NCBI RefSeq assembly: GCF_013409935.1
Contig: NZ_JACCCO010000001.1
Location: 496,001-560,000, forward strand
DNA from: Streptosporangium sandarakinum
GTDB lineage: Bacteria > Actinomycetota > Actinomycetes > Streptosporangiales > Streptosporangiaceae
Length of the DNA: 64,000 nt
Direction: 5' to 3'
Below the pieces are notes generated by a model. The model saw nothing but the letters and a program-made list of their open reading frames with translations, did no database searches and was not told where the DNA came from. The position numbers were made by a program, and so were the translations under genes. Shown one piece after another: positions 8,787 through 16,515 of this stretch (within the stretch, counting starts at the first letter, position 1; every line of letters begins with the position of its first letter).

Positions 8787-8831
8787 GGCGGTCGGCGGAA
8801 AATGGGGCGACCGAACATCTGAGGAGGCGGA

Positions 8832-9506
8832 ATGCGGGTTCTCGTCGTGGAGGACGAGCGGCGGATGGCGGCCGCCCTCCAGCGCGGCCTGCAGGCCGAG
8901 GGGTTCGCGGTGGACCTCGCGCACGACGGCCATGACGGCCTGCACCTGGCCAGGCACGGCGACTACGACGTGGTCGTGCTGGACATCATGCTGCCCGGCC
9001 TGTCCGGCTACAACGTCTGCAAGGCGCTGCGGGCCGAGGAGAACTGGGTGCCGATCCTGATGCTGTCGGCAAAGGACGGCGAGTACGACATGGCCGACGG
9101 GCTCGACCTGGGCGCCGACGACTACCTGACCAAGCCGTTCTCCTACGTCGTGCTGGTGGCCAGGCTGCGGGCGCTGCTGCGGCGCGGCGCGGGCCGCCGT
9201 CCCGCAGTACTGCAGGCGGGCGACCTGTCGCTCGACCCGGCCCGGCGGCGGGTCGCCCGGGGCGAGACACCGGTCGAGCTGACGCCCCGGGAGTTCGCGC
9301 TGCTGGAGTACCTCATGCGCCGCCGTGACGAGGTGGTCTCCAAGTCGGAGATCCTGGAGCACGTCTGGGACACCTTCGACACCGACCCCAACGTCGTCGA
9401 GGTGTACGTGGGCTACCTGCGTCGCAAGATCGACGTGCCATTCTCCCGGAACGCGCTGCGGACCGTGCGCGGCGCCGGCTACCGGCTGTCCGGCGATGGC
9501 GGCTGA
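8832..9506 (+). CDS. OmpR-family two-component response regulator
   Basis: DNA-binding response regulator of 224 residues. The receiver domain has the acidic pocket (VVEDE), phosphoacceptor D51 in VLDIMLPG and the conserved K101 in YLTKPFSY. The C-terminal winged helix has LTPREFALLEYLM and VVEVYVGYLRRKID. The start ATG follows GAGGAGG. Its 3' end overlaps the histidine kinase start by 11 bp. It probably controls the divergent exporter operon and itself through the CTGAGA array (inference). It resembles CseB/MtrA-type regulators, but orthology is not established. Confidence 0.95.
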   Translation: MRVLVVEDERRMAAALQRGLQAEGFAVDLAHDGHDGLHLARHGDYDVVVLDIMLPGLSGYNVCKALRAEENWVPILMLSAKDGEYDMADGLDLGADDYLTKPFSYVVLVARLRALLRRGAGRRPAVLQAGDLSLDPARRRVARGETPVELTPREFALLEYLMRRRDEVVSKSEILEHVWDTFDTDPNVVEVYVGYLRRKIDVPFSRNALRTVRGAGYRLSGDGG

Positions 9507-10986
9507 CCCGCCCGCGCGCGGCCCCGCGCGACCGCCCGGCGCCGCGACCGGCCCGGCGCGACCGGCCGGCGCCGTTGCCGGCCCCGCGGCCACCGCTCCC
9601 GCCACCGGCCGCGCCGCACGGCGCGGGCGGCGCACGGGCTGGTGGCGGCGCAAGAGCCTGCGATTCCGGCTGACCGCGGTGGCCTCCGCCGTGCTCGCGG
9701 TGGCGCTGGCCGCCTCCGCCTACGTACTGGTGGGCGTGCTCGGCCGGGCCCTGATCGCCGGCACCGACGACGCGATCCACCAGCGGGCCAGGCAGGTCGT
9801 CTCGCTGGCCGACGCCGGACGGCTGCCGGTCGAGATGACCTCGCCGGACGGCGTCCTGGTGCAGGTGATCGACGCGGCGGGCCGGATCACCCACGCCACC
9901 CCCGGCACCGACCGGCTCCTGCCGCTGCTGGACGCCGGGGAACGTGCCACGGCGATCGCGCGGGGCGGCGCCGGGTTCGTGGACGGCGGGCCGTACGGGA
10001 TCCCGCACGTGCTGCGGGTCCGGGTGCTCAGCGCCGACCAGGGCCGGACGGTGATCGCCGCCCGTCCGTTCAGCGAGGTGCAGACCAGCGTCAACACCGC
10101 CGCGCACGTGCTGCTCGTCGGAACCCCGCTGCTGCTGGTGCTGCTCGCCGGGGTGAGCTGGGTGATCGTCGGCGGGACGCTGCGGCCCATCGCGGCGCTG
10201 CGCCGGGGCGCGGAGGAGATCACCGACACCGCCCGCTCCCGGCGGCTGCCGGTGCCGGAGTCCCGCGACGAGGTGCACAGCCTGGCCGTCACCCTCAACG
10301 ACATGCTGGCCCGGCTGGAGAAGGCCGACGCCCGCCAGCGGGCCCTGGTCTCCGACGCCGCGCACGAGCTGCGCAGCCCCCTGGCCAGCATCCGCCTCCA
10401 GCTGGAGGTGGCGCTCGGCCACCCCGAGGGGCAGGACTGGCGGGAGACCGCCGAGGGCGTGCTGGAGGACACCATGCGCCTGGCCCGGCTGGCCGAGGAC
10501 CTCCTCGCGCTGGCCCGGCTGGACGAACGCGGCGGCGCCCTGGCCCGCCGGGAGCCGGTGGAGCTGGACCGGCTGGTCCCCCAGACCGTCGAGCGGTACG
10601 GCGAGGCCGTCACGGTGCGGGTCGCCCCCACCCCGGGCGACGCGATCATGGTGACCGGGGACGCGCTCGACCTGGGACGGGTGCTGGTCAACCTGGTGGA
10701 CAACGCGCTGCGGCACACCGTCTCGCCGGTCGTGGTCGAGCTGCGCACCGAGGGGACCGGCGCCGTGCTGACCGTCACCGACGACGGCTCCGGCATCCCC
10801 GAGGCCGACCGGGAGCGGGTCTTCGACCGCTTCACCCGCCTGGACAGCGCCCGCAGCCGCGACCACGGCGGCGCCGGGCTGGGCCTGGCGATCGTCCGGG
10901 AGACCGTCCACGCCCACGGCGGCGCGGTCACCCTGGAGGACGCCGCCCCGGGCCTGCGAGCGGTCGTCCGCCTCCCGCTGTCCTGA
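9496..10986 (+). CDS. Two-component sensor histidine kinase
   Basis: Membrane sensor kinase of 496 residues, partner of the preceding regulator. A cytoplasmic Pro/Ala/Arg leader is followed by TM1 (AVASAVLAVALAASAYVLVG), an extracytoplasmic sensor of about 100 residues, TM2 (VLLVGTPLLLVLLAGVSWVI), HAMP, a dimerisation domain with phospho-acceptor H290 in SDAAHELRSPLASI, and the ATPase with N box NLVDNALRH, G1 DDGSGIPE and G2 GGAGLGLAI. The ATG at 9496 lies inside the end of the response regulator gene, so translation is coupled. The signal is unknown. Confidence 0.95.
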   Translation: MAADPPARGPARPPGAATGPARPAGAVAGPAATAPATGRAARRGRRTGWWRRKSLRFRLTAVASAVLAVALAASAYVLVGVLGRALIAGTDDAIHQRARQVVSLADAGRLPVEMTSPDGVLVQVIDAAGRITHATPGTDRLLPLLDAGERATAIARGGAGFVDGGPYGIPHVLRVRVLSADQGRTVIAARPFSEVQTSVNTAAHVLLVGTPLLLVLLAGVSWVIVGGTLRPIAALRRGAEEITDTARSRRLPVPESRDEVHSLAVTLNDMLARLEKADARQRALVSDAAHELRSPLASIRLQLEVALGHPEGQDWRETAEGVLEDTMRLARLAEDLLALARLDERGGALARREPVELDRLVPQTVERYGEAVTVRVAPTPGDAIMVTGDALDLGRVLVNLVDNALRHTVSPVVVELRTEGTGAVLTVTDDGSGIPEADRERVFDRFTRLDSARSRDHGGAGLGLAIVRETVHAHGGAVTLEDAAPGLRAVVRLPLS

Positions 10987-11244
10987 GTCCCCTTCCCGGC
11001 CCCCGCCGGAAACAGGCCGCGTGGGGAAGGCCGGTGTTCCCCGGCGGGAGGACGCGGTGACCGTCCCGCTCACACGTCCGTCTTCTCCCTGGGCCCCTCC
11101 CCGGGCACCCGGGGCTTCCCGGGCCGTCCCGGGCCGTCCCGGGGCTCCTCCCCGAGGTGTCCCGGGTCGTAGAGTCGGGGTGCGCGCCGTACCCGGCCTT
11201 CGGGCCGTTCCCATCCCCCCCGCGCCACCCTGAAGGAGACCCGC

Positions 11245-12699
11245 GTGAGCCTGCCGGAAAAAGGCCGTGACATCGAGGACGTGCTCGCCGAGATCGGCAG
11301 GCTCAGAGAGGACGACCTGCCGGTGCGCGGGGGCCAGGTGACGGCCTACGTCTACGACACCGGCCGGCCGGAGGTGCACGAGGCCGCGGCCCGCGCCTAC
11401 TTCGAGATGCTGGAGGTCAACACCCTCGACCCGACGGCGTTCCCGAGCGTGGTGGAGATGGAGCGGCAGGTGGTCGGCGCGGTCGCCGGTCTGCTCGGCG
11501 GCGGGCACGGTGTCTTCACCAGCGGCGGCACCGAGTCGATCATGCTGGCGGTGAAGGCGGCGCGCGACTCCCGGCCGGTCCCGGGCCGGCCGCGGCTGGT
11601 GCTGCCGGTCACCGCGCACCCGGCGTTCCACAAGGCCGCGCACTACCTCGGGGTGGCGGTGGACGCCGTGCCGGTGGACCCGGTGACGTTCCGGACGTCC
11701 CCGGCGGCGGTGGAGGCGGCGATCACCCCCGACACGGTGCTGGTGGTCGCCTCGGCGCCGTCCTACCCGCAGGGCGTGGTGGACCCGATCACCGAGATCG
11801 CGGCGACGGCCGCCGCCCGCGGCGTGCTCTGCCACGTGGACGCCTGCGTCGGCGGGTGGCTGCTGCCGTGGCTGCGCGAGGCCGGGGCCCAGGTCCCGCC
11901 GTTCGACATGTCGGTGCCAGGGGTCACCTCGCTCTCGTGCGACCTGCACAAGTTCGGTTACGCCCCCAAGGGCGCCTCGGTGGTGCTGTTCGCCGACCCG
12001 GCGCTGCGGCGCGCGGCGTACTTCGCTTCGGCGTCCTGGCCCGGTTACACGATCATCAACGCGACCGTGCAGAGCTCGAAGTCCGCCGGCCCGCTGGGCG
12101 GGGCCTGGGCCACCATGCAGGCCCTCGGCCGCGACGGCTACCTGGAGCTGGGCCGGACGACGCTGGCGGCGGCCCGCCGGCTGCGGGAGGGCGTCGCGGC
12201 GATCGATGGCCTGCGGGTGTTCGGCGACCCGGACTCGGCCCTGGTCGCCTTCGGCCCGGACGACCCGGGCGGCCAGGACGCCCCGGACGTGTTCGTGATG
12301 GCCGACGAGGCGAGGAGGCGGGGCTGGTTCCTGCAGCCGCAGCTGTCCTACGCGGGCATCCCGGCCAACCTGCACGTCACGGTGACCGGGGTGACCCTGC
12401 GCGGGGTGGAGGCGATGCTGGAGGTGATCGCCGAGTCCGCGGCGGCGGCGCGGCGGCGCGGGCCCGTCGAGCTGCCGGAGGGCCTGGTGGAGCTGGTCGC
12501 CGGACTCGACCTGGACACGCTGGACGACGCCGCCTTCGCCGAGCTGGCCGCCGCCGTCGGGGCGGACCTCCGCGGCGGGTCGGGACAGCCGGAGATGGCG
12601 GTGGTCAACGCCGTGCTGGACGCCCTGCCCGCCGACCGGCGCGAGGCGGTGCTCGTCCGCTTCCTGTCGGTGCTCTACTCGTCAACCGCCCCGGCCTAA
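11245..12699 (+). CDS. PLP-dependent decarboxylase/lyase (group II decarboxylase-like, sphingosine-1-phosphate-lyase-like)
   Basis: Fold type I PLP enzyme of 484 residues. Visible features are the phosphate-binding FTSGGTESIMLAVKAAR block, the substrate His/Asp region VLCHVDACVGGW, and the Schiff-base lysine in SCDLHKFGYAPKGAS. This motif pattern fits glutamate/tyrosine decarboxylases and sphingosine-1-phosphate lyases; the sequence does not fix the substrate. The GTG start has AAGGAGA upstream. The last residues (STAPA-stop) and the TAA stop are encoded by the right-end palindrome of the adjoining TnpB element, so the native C-terminal codons were replaced by the insertion. The 258 bp upstream is GC-rich with short CCCGGG repeats and no clear promoter. 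Confidence 0.88.
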   Translation: MSLPEKGRDIEDVLAEIGRLREDDLPVRGGQVTAYVYDTGRPEVHEAAARAYFEMLEVNTLDPTAFPSVVEMERQVVGAVAGLLGGGHGVFTSGGTESIMLAVKAARDSRPVPGRPRLVLPVTAHPAFHKAAHYLGVAVDAVPVDPVTFRTSPAAVEAAITPDTVLVVASAPSYPQGVVDPITEIAATAAARGVLCHVDACVGGWLLPWLREAGAQVPPFDMSVPGVTSLSCDLHKFGYAPKGASVVLFADPALRRAAYFASASWPGYTIINATVQSSKSAGPLGGAWATMQALGRDGYLELGRTTLAAARRLREGVAAIDGLRVFGDPDSALVAFGPDDPGGQDAPDVFVMADEARRRGWFLQPQLSYAGIPANLHVTVTGVTLRGVEAMLEVIAESAAAARRRGPVELPEGLVELVAGLDLDTLDDAAFAELAAAVGADLRGGSGQPEMAVVNAVLDALPADRREAVLVRFLSVLYSSTAPA

Positions 12700-12704
12700 A
12701 GGCC
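12693..12704. repeat. Right-end palindrome of TnpB element overlapping decarboxylase stop
   Basis: GGCCT-AA-AGGCC is a perfect 12-bp palindrome within a longer imperfect hairpin (CCCCGGCCT...AGGCCAGGG). On the minus strand it lies about 40 bp beyond the tnpB stop and reads CCTGGCCTTTAGGCCGGGG, the form of right-end hairpins in actinobacterial IS605/TnpB elements. Its TAA is the stop codon of the decarboxylase. Confidence 0.6.
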
Positions 12705-12741
12705 AGGGCTTGCAGTTCATCGTCCTGGTGGAGGTCAGGCT

Positions 12742-13608
12742 TCAGGCCGCGTTCGGCTGGTTGACGGCAGCCCGGCCCGCTTCGCCGCGTGCGGCGATGT
12801 TGCGGGCCGCGTTGACATCGGCGTGCTCAGCGAAGCCGCACGACGTACAGGAGAAGGTTTCCTGGTCCGGCCGGTTGCGTCGATCGGTGTGACCACAGGC
12901 CGAACACCCTTGGGAGGTGTAGGCGGGGTCGACATGCGTCACGACGACGCCGCTCCGGCGGGCCTTGTAGGCGATGAACGCGCCCAGCTGGTGAAATGCC
13001 CACGAGTGCAGTGTGATCCGCTGGGGCTTGCGGAGCCGTACCCGGTCGCGGATGCCCTGGAGGTCTTCCAGGGCGATGCCGCGCCCGGTGCGTGCAGCCT
13101 CGGTCACGATGCTCTTGGAGATGACGTGGTTGACGTCGCGGGCGAACCGGGATTCCTTGCGACGGCGCTTTTTCAGCAGCCGCTTGGCGGACGTGGTCCG
13201 TTTGGCCTGCAGGCGGCGACGGAGCCGGCGGTTGCGGCGGCGGACGGCGTTGAGGTGCACGCCGGTGTGGCGTTCGCCGTCGCTGGTGGTGGCGATGTTG
13301 GCGATACCGAGGTCCACGCCGAGGAAAGCGTCCGGTTCGGTGACGTCGACGTCGGGGACGTCGCAGGTGGCGATGAGCAGCCACAGGCCGTCGCGGTGGA
13401 TGAGGTCGGATTCGCCCCTGCGGTAGGCGGCCAGCGCGCGGGCCTGGTCGTCGGAGCAGCCGAACCGGACGCCTTTCATCCGGCCGCCGGTGGTCCAGAT
13501 GCTCACGGTGCGCTCTTCAACTTGCCAGGACAGGCAGCGGTCGTCGAACGGCTGCGCCGCGTCGGTGCGGAAGGCGACTGGTTCGGTCAGGGGCGCAAGA
13601 AGCTCCGG
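12742..13608 (-). pseudogene. tnpB: tnpB, RNA-guided nuclease of IS605-type element, N-terminally truncated
   Basis: TnpB-family transposon endonuclease lacking its N-terminal third. The longest frame with a start is GTG 13506 (254 residues), but homology continues in frame upstream (FDDRCLSWQ, then roughly EPVAFR) to an in-frame TGA at 13609-13611. RuvC residues are intact relative to the GTG start: D65 in GVDLGIAN, E147 in ALEDLQG and D230 in HADVNAARN. The zinc ribbon has C201, C204, C220 and C223. The missing part corresponds to the WED/REC region of TnpB, which contacts guide RNA and target, so activity is unlikely. The nuclease core has not accumulated stops, so decay is recent or the fragment is still expressed. 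Confidence 0.85.
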
Positions 13609-13621
13609 TCAGAGCGGGAAG

Positions 13622-13753
13622 AACACCAAGGGCAGCGACCTGTCCGTCCACACCCGTGACCGGCTCGACGCCTTTGCCGTCGAGCTGAACGCCAGACCTC
13701 GCAAGACGATCGACTGGGACACCCCGGCTCAACGCCTGGCGATCCTCGTCTGA
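13622..13753 (+). pseudogene. IS30-family transposase, C-terminal remnant
   Basis: About 43 codons in frame to a TGA match the conserved end of IS30-family transposases: [19 protein letters not shown], then [14 protein letters not shown]. The upstream part, including the DDE catalytic core, is absent. The reading frame upstream of about 13622 belongs to the truncated TnpB on the other strand. This is a relic of a second insertion whose recombination with the TnpB element removed both 5' parts. No terminal inverted repeat was found. Confidence 0.75.
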
Positions 13754-13795
13754 CCGACAAGCGAGGGCCGGAGTGCCCGTTCCTGCGACCCCTGG

Positions 13796-14275
13796 TCAGG
13801 GCGTCGTCCGCGCCAGCTCCTCAAGTTGCCGGACGACCCGGTCGATCGGCGCGGAAGCGTCGATCTCGGCGGTGCAGGTCGCTCTGAGCAACGGCTCCAC
13901 CTCGGCCAGGTCGCGCAGGATGGCCTCACGTTCCTCAGGGCGCTTGCCGAAGGGGTTGTTGGTTCGCGTCGCGATGCGGGCGAGCATGACCTCAGCGGGA
14001 GCGCTGAGCAGGACGATGTGGTCGAACCGCGAGTAGAACCGACCCTGGTTGGTCTTACAGCCGGCCACGAAGAGGGCGCCCTCGCGGTGGCCGGCGAGCA
14101 GGTCGCCGATGGCCGGCTCCCGCCACGCCCAGTCAACGGATCCGTCCGGCAGGGTCACCCAGTGGCTCCACCGGTCACTGTCGGTGTCGACGGCGCGATG
14201 ACCCCGGGCCGCCAGCATCTCCAACGCGGTGGACTTGCCGGTGCCGGACATGCCCGTGACCAAGATCTTCGCCAT
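13796..14275 (-). CDS. P-loop NTPase/kinase of unknown substrate (adenylate/shikimate kinase-like)
   Basis: Small soluble P-loop protein of 159 residues. Walker A is GMSGTGKST at residues 8-16; further features are DTDSDRWSHWV (lid/substrate region), IVLLSAPAEVMLARI and an Asn/Arg-rich TRTNNPFGK. The pattern suggests a small-molecule or nucleoside kinase, often annotated simply as AAA family ATPase. The start chosen is ATG 14275, immediately before the beta strand AKILVTG; the longer frame to 14356 has no family support. It stands alone between the IS relic and folP. Confidence 0.75.
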   Translation of the reverse strand: MAKILVTGMSGTGKSTALEMLAARGHRAVDTDSDRWSHWVTLPDGSVDWAWREPAIGDLLAGHREGALFVAGCKTNQGRFYSRFDHIVLLSAPAEVMLARIATRTNNPFGKRPEEREAILRDLAEVEPLLRATCTAEIDASAPIDRVVRQLEELARTTP

Positions 14276-14337
14276 CGGCCGAGAGTACCGCGCCGCCCTG
14301 GTCGCGGTCGGCCGACGATCCGCCGGCTTCCGGTCCC

Positions 14338-14376
14338 GGGCTTCCGTGGCCCCCACGACTCGGGGTACGGAAGCCC
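14338..14376. terminator. Hairpin downstream of folP
   Basis: Perfect 10-bp arms GGGCTTCCGT (14338-14347) and ACGGAAGCCC (14367-14376) lie in the 212-bp gap after folP and before the kinase gene. They could end the minus-strand folP transcript. A second short inverted repeat (GCCGGCT...GCCGGC) follows. No promoter or RNA gene was recognised in the rest of the gap. Confidence 0.5.
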
Positions 14377-14487
14377 AGCCGGCTCACTACGCCGGCCGCC
14401 ACCGGTAAGTGAACACGGTGTCGCGACGCCCCCTCGAATGCGCCCTCTCAAGCAAGAACTGAAACGCCCGGCCGTACGGCGTGGGCC

Positions 14488-15333
14488 TCAGGCGCCGGCC
14501 CGCTCCCGCAGGGCGGTGACGGCGGACAGGGCGGCGCGGGCGGAGGCGGCGTCGTGGACCCGGAAGACCCGCGCGCCCTGCCAGGCGGAGACGGCGAGGG
14601 TGGCCAGGGTGCCGGCGTGGCGCTGTTCGACCGGCAGGCCGCCGAGGGTCTCGCCGACGAAGTCCTTGTTGGAGACGGCGACCAGCACCGGCCAGCCGGT
14701 GCCGACCATCTCGTGCAGGCGGCGGCCGACCTCCAGGGAGTGCCAGGTGTTCTTGCCGAAGTCGTGGGCCGGGTCGATGAGGATCGACTCCCGGGCCACC
14801 CCGGCGGCGGCCGCCCGTTCGGCGAGGTCGACGGTGTAGCCGATGACGTCGGCGACCACGTCGTCGTAGGCGACGCGGTGCGGGCGGGTACGGGGGACGG
14901 CGCGCCCGGCGTGGGCGCAGACCAGCCCGATGCCGTGCTCGGCGGCGACCCCGGCCAGGCCGGGGTCCACCCCGCCCCAGGTGTCGTTGAGCAGGTCGGC
15001 GCCCGCCCGCGCGACGACCTCGCCGACCTCGGCGCGCCAGGTGTCGACGCTGATGATCAGATCGGGGTGACGCTCGCGGACCGCGGCGACCAGGCCGGCC
15101 ACCCGGCGGATCTCCTCGGCCGGGTCCACCTCGTCCCCGGGACCCGCCTTGACCCCGCCGATGTCGACGATGTCGGCGCCGCCGGCGACGGCGGCGTCCA
15201 CCGCGTCCAGGGCCGCCGCGAAGCCGTACGTTCTGCCCCTGTCGAAGAACGAGTCGGGGGTGCGGTTGACCACCGCCATGATCGCGAATTCGCCGGGCCG
15301 GAACTCACGGCCCCGCAGGCGCAGGATGCTCAT
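14488..15333 (-). CDS. folP: Dihydropteroate synthase family protein (FolP)
   Basis: TIM-barrel enzyme that condenses 4-aminobenzoate with dihydropterin pyrophosphate in folate synthesis; 281 residues. Family signature parts are IMAVVNRTPDSFFDRGR, DAAVAGGADIVDIGG, ISVDTWRAEV, LLNDTWGG and DPAHDFGKNTW. The start is ATG 15333, which precedes the barrel directly; upstream frame is non-coding. The gene is not in a folate cluster here and actinomycetes often carry two DHPS homologues, so it may be the FolP2-type paralogue rather than the main enzyme. Confidence 0.85.
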   Translation of the reverse strand: MSILRLRGREFRPGEFAIMAVVNRTPDSFFDRGRTYGFAAALDAVDAAVAGGADIVDIGGVKAGPGDEVDPAEEIRRVAGLVAAVRERHPDLIISVDTWRAEVGEVVARAGADLLNDTWGGVDPGLAGVAAEHGIGLVCAHAGRAVPRTRPHRVAYDDVVADVIGYTVDLAERAAAAGVARESILIDPAHDFGKNTWHSLEVGRRLHEMVGTGWPVLVAVSNKDFVGETLGGLPVEQRHAGTLATLAVSAWQGARVFRVHDAASARAALSAVTALRERAGA

Positions 15334-15414
15334 CGGGACCGAGCCTATCGCCCGGTGCCGGAGAGGCCGGCGCTCCCACCTGCGCCGCCTCTGGGAATGT
15401 CGTACGGAAGACCG

Positions 15415-15490
15415 CTTCGTCAGGCGACCGGCCCACATCCGGTCACCGGGGTCTTCGTCAGGCGGCCGACCCACCTTCGGCCACCGAGAG
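15415..15490. repeat. Imperfect 38-bp direct repeat at the 3' end of the LysR gene
   Basis: Two adjacent 38-bp copies, 15415-15452 and 15453-15490, both begin CTTCGTCAGGCG and contain GCCCAC or ACCCAC followed by a TTCGG/TCCGG block. The LysR stop (15458) lies in the second copy, so the duplication may have supplied or shifted the C-terminal codons. Confidence 0.65.
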
Positions 15491-16327
15491 GAACTCCTGG
15501 GCGAGGGCGGGCAGCCGCCGTCGCGCGTGGATGAGGGCGATCACCCGGCGGACCGAGGGATCGAGGGAGCGGACCCGCAGCCCGGCGCGGAGGGCCTGCT
15601 CGGCCATCCCGCGGTACCACAGCAGCGAGGCCGCGCCGGAGCGGACCGTGTTCAGCCAGTTGCCGCGCTCGTCGAGCTGTACGGCGGGCACCGGGGCGAT
15701 GCCGTACCTGGCGAAGAGCGCGTCGAACTCCCTGCGCCGGGCGCTGCCGGGCACCGGCAGTACCAGCCGCATGCCGTTGAGCCGGCTCATCGGCACCGGG
15801 TCGGGCAGCTCGACGCCGGGCGGGGAGATCAGCACGATCTCCTGGCGCTCCAGCGGGTGGCTGACCAGGTCGGCGGGGACGGGCAGGTCGGTCAGGCCGA
15901 GGTCGGCCCGCTGGTCCCGTACGGCGTTGACCACGCCGTCGCGCCCGTCGCAGCGGACGATGTGGACCCGTACTCCGGGACGCTCGGCGGTGTAGGCGGG
16001 CAGGAGGCGGCCGGCCAGGCCCGGCTCCAGGCTGGGGGTGGAGGCGATGCGCAGTTCGGTGTCGGACGTTTGGCCATGGGCGGACAGCTCCTCGATCTCG
16101 CGGACGGCGTCGAGTGCCTCCCGGGCGAGCTTGACCACCCGGCGGCCCTGCGCCGTGACGACCACGCCCCGCCCCGAGCGGGCGAACAACGTCATTCCGA
16201 GTTCTCGTTCCAGATCCCTGATCGCCCGCGACAGGGCGGGCTGCGCGATGTACAGCGACTTGGCCGCGTCGGTCATGGTGCGATGCTCCGCTGTCGCGAC
16301 CACGTAGCGGAGCTGCTGCAGATTCAT
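15458..16327 (-). CDS. LysR-family transcriptional regulator
   Basis: DNA-binding regulator of 289 residues. The N-terminal winged helix-turn-helix is MNLQQLRYVVATAEHRTMTD, then AAKSLYIAQPALSRAIRDLE, ending LFARSGRGVVVTAQG. The periplasmic-binding-like effector domain follows (residues about 90-289). No divergent gene starts within 188 bp, as the next gene begins at 16516 on the plus strand. A target in that gap is therefore possible, including autoregulation. The effector is unknown. Confidence 0.93.
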   Translation of the reverse strand: MNLQQLRYVVATAEHRTMTDAAKSLYIAQPALSRAIRDLERELGMTLFARSGRGVVVTAQGRRVVKLAREALDAVREIEELSAHGQTSDTELRIASTPSLEPGLAGRLLPAYTAERPGVRVHIVRCDGRDGVVNAVRDQRADLGLTDLPVPADLVSHPLERQEIVLISPPGVELPDPVPMSRLNGMRLVLPVPGSARRREFDALFARYGIAPVPAVQLDERGNWLNTVRSGAASLLWYRGMAEQALRAGLRVRSLDPSVRRVIALIHARRRLPALAQEFLSVAEGGSAA

Positions 16328-16515
16328 GCATTGAAGCTAGGACACGGGAACCCGCGTAGTCCGGCACATCGCAGAGATCACCTCGGATGATTCCGGAATG
16401 TAATTGATTGCGGCTACATCCGTGACGGATGATAAATCAGTATGCTTACGCCCCAAATTCCAGAATGATCCCGACCTGCGGGTCACAAGGGACAGATGGT
16501 TTACGGGGAGACAGC

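Larger units (their letters stand above)
12681..13622 (-). mobile_element. Decayed IS200/IS605-type (TnpB) element remnant
   Basis: The span runs from a probable right end (GTCAAC at 12681 next to a GGCCT-AA-AGGCC palindrome) to the point where TnpB homology stops, about 13595-13622. It contains only a 5'-truncated tnpB. No tnpA and no left end are visible. At its far side the TnpB sequence abuts an IS30 transposase tail on the opposite strand. The boundaries are estimates from homology and base pattern. Confidence 0.6.

Noticed and set aside
9313-12375. 1020-codon minus-strand frame opposite the kinase and decarboxylase genes
   Set aside because: Low-complexity His/Arg/Gly translation opposite well-supported genes.
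14276-14487. Intergenic hairpins considered as a tRNA or small RNA
   Set aside because: No T-loop GTTCGA with matching acceptor stem; the hairpin is adequately explained as a terminator.
16429-16515. Upstream extension of the zinc peptidase
   Set aside because: The added residues lack family support and the GTG at 16516 has a ribosome-binding site at the right distance.
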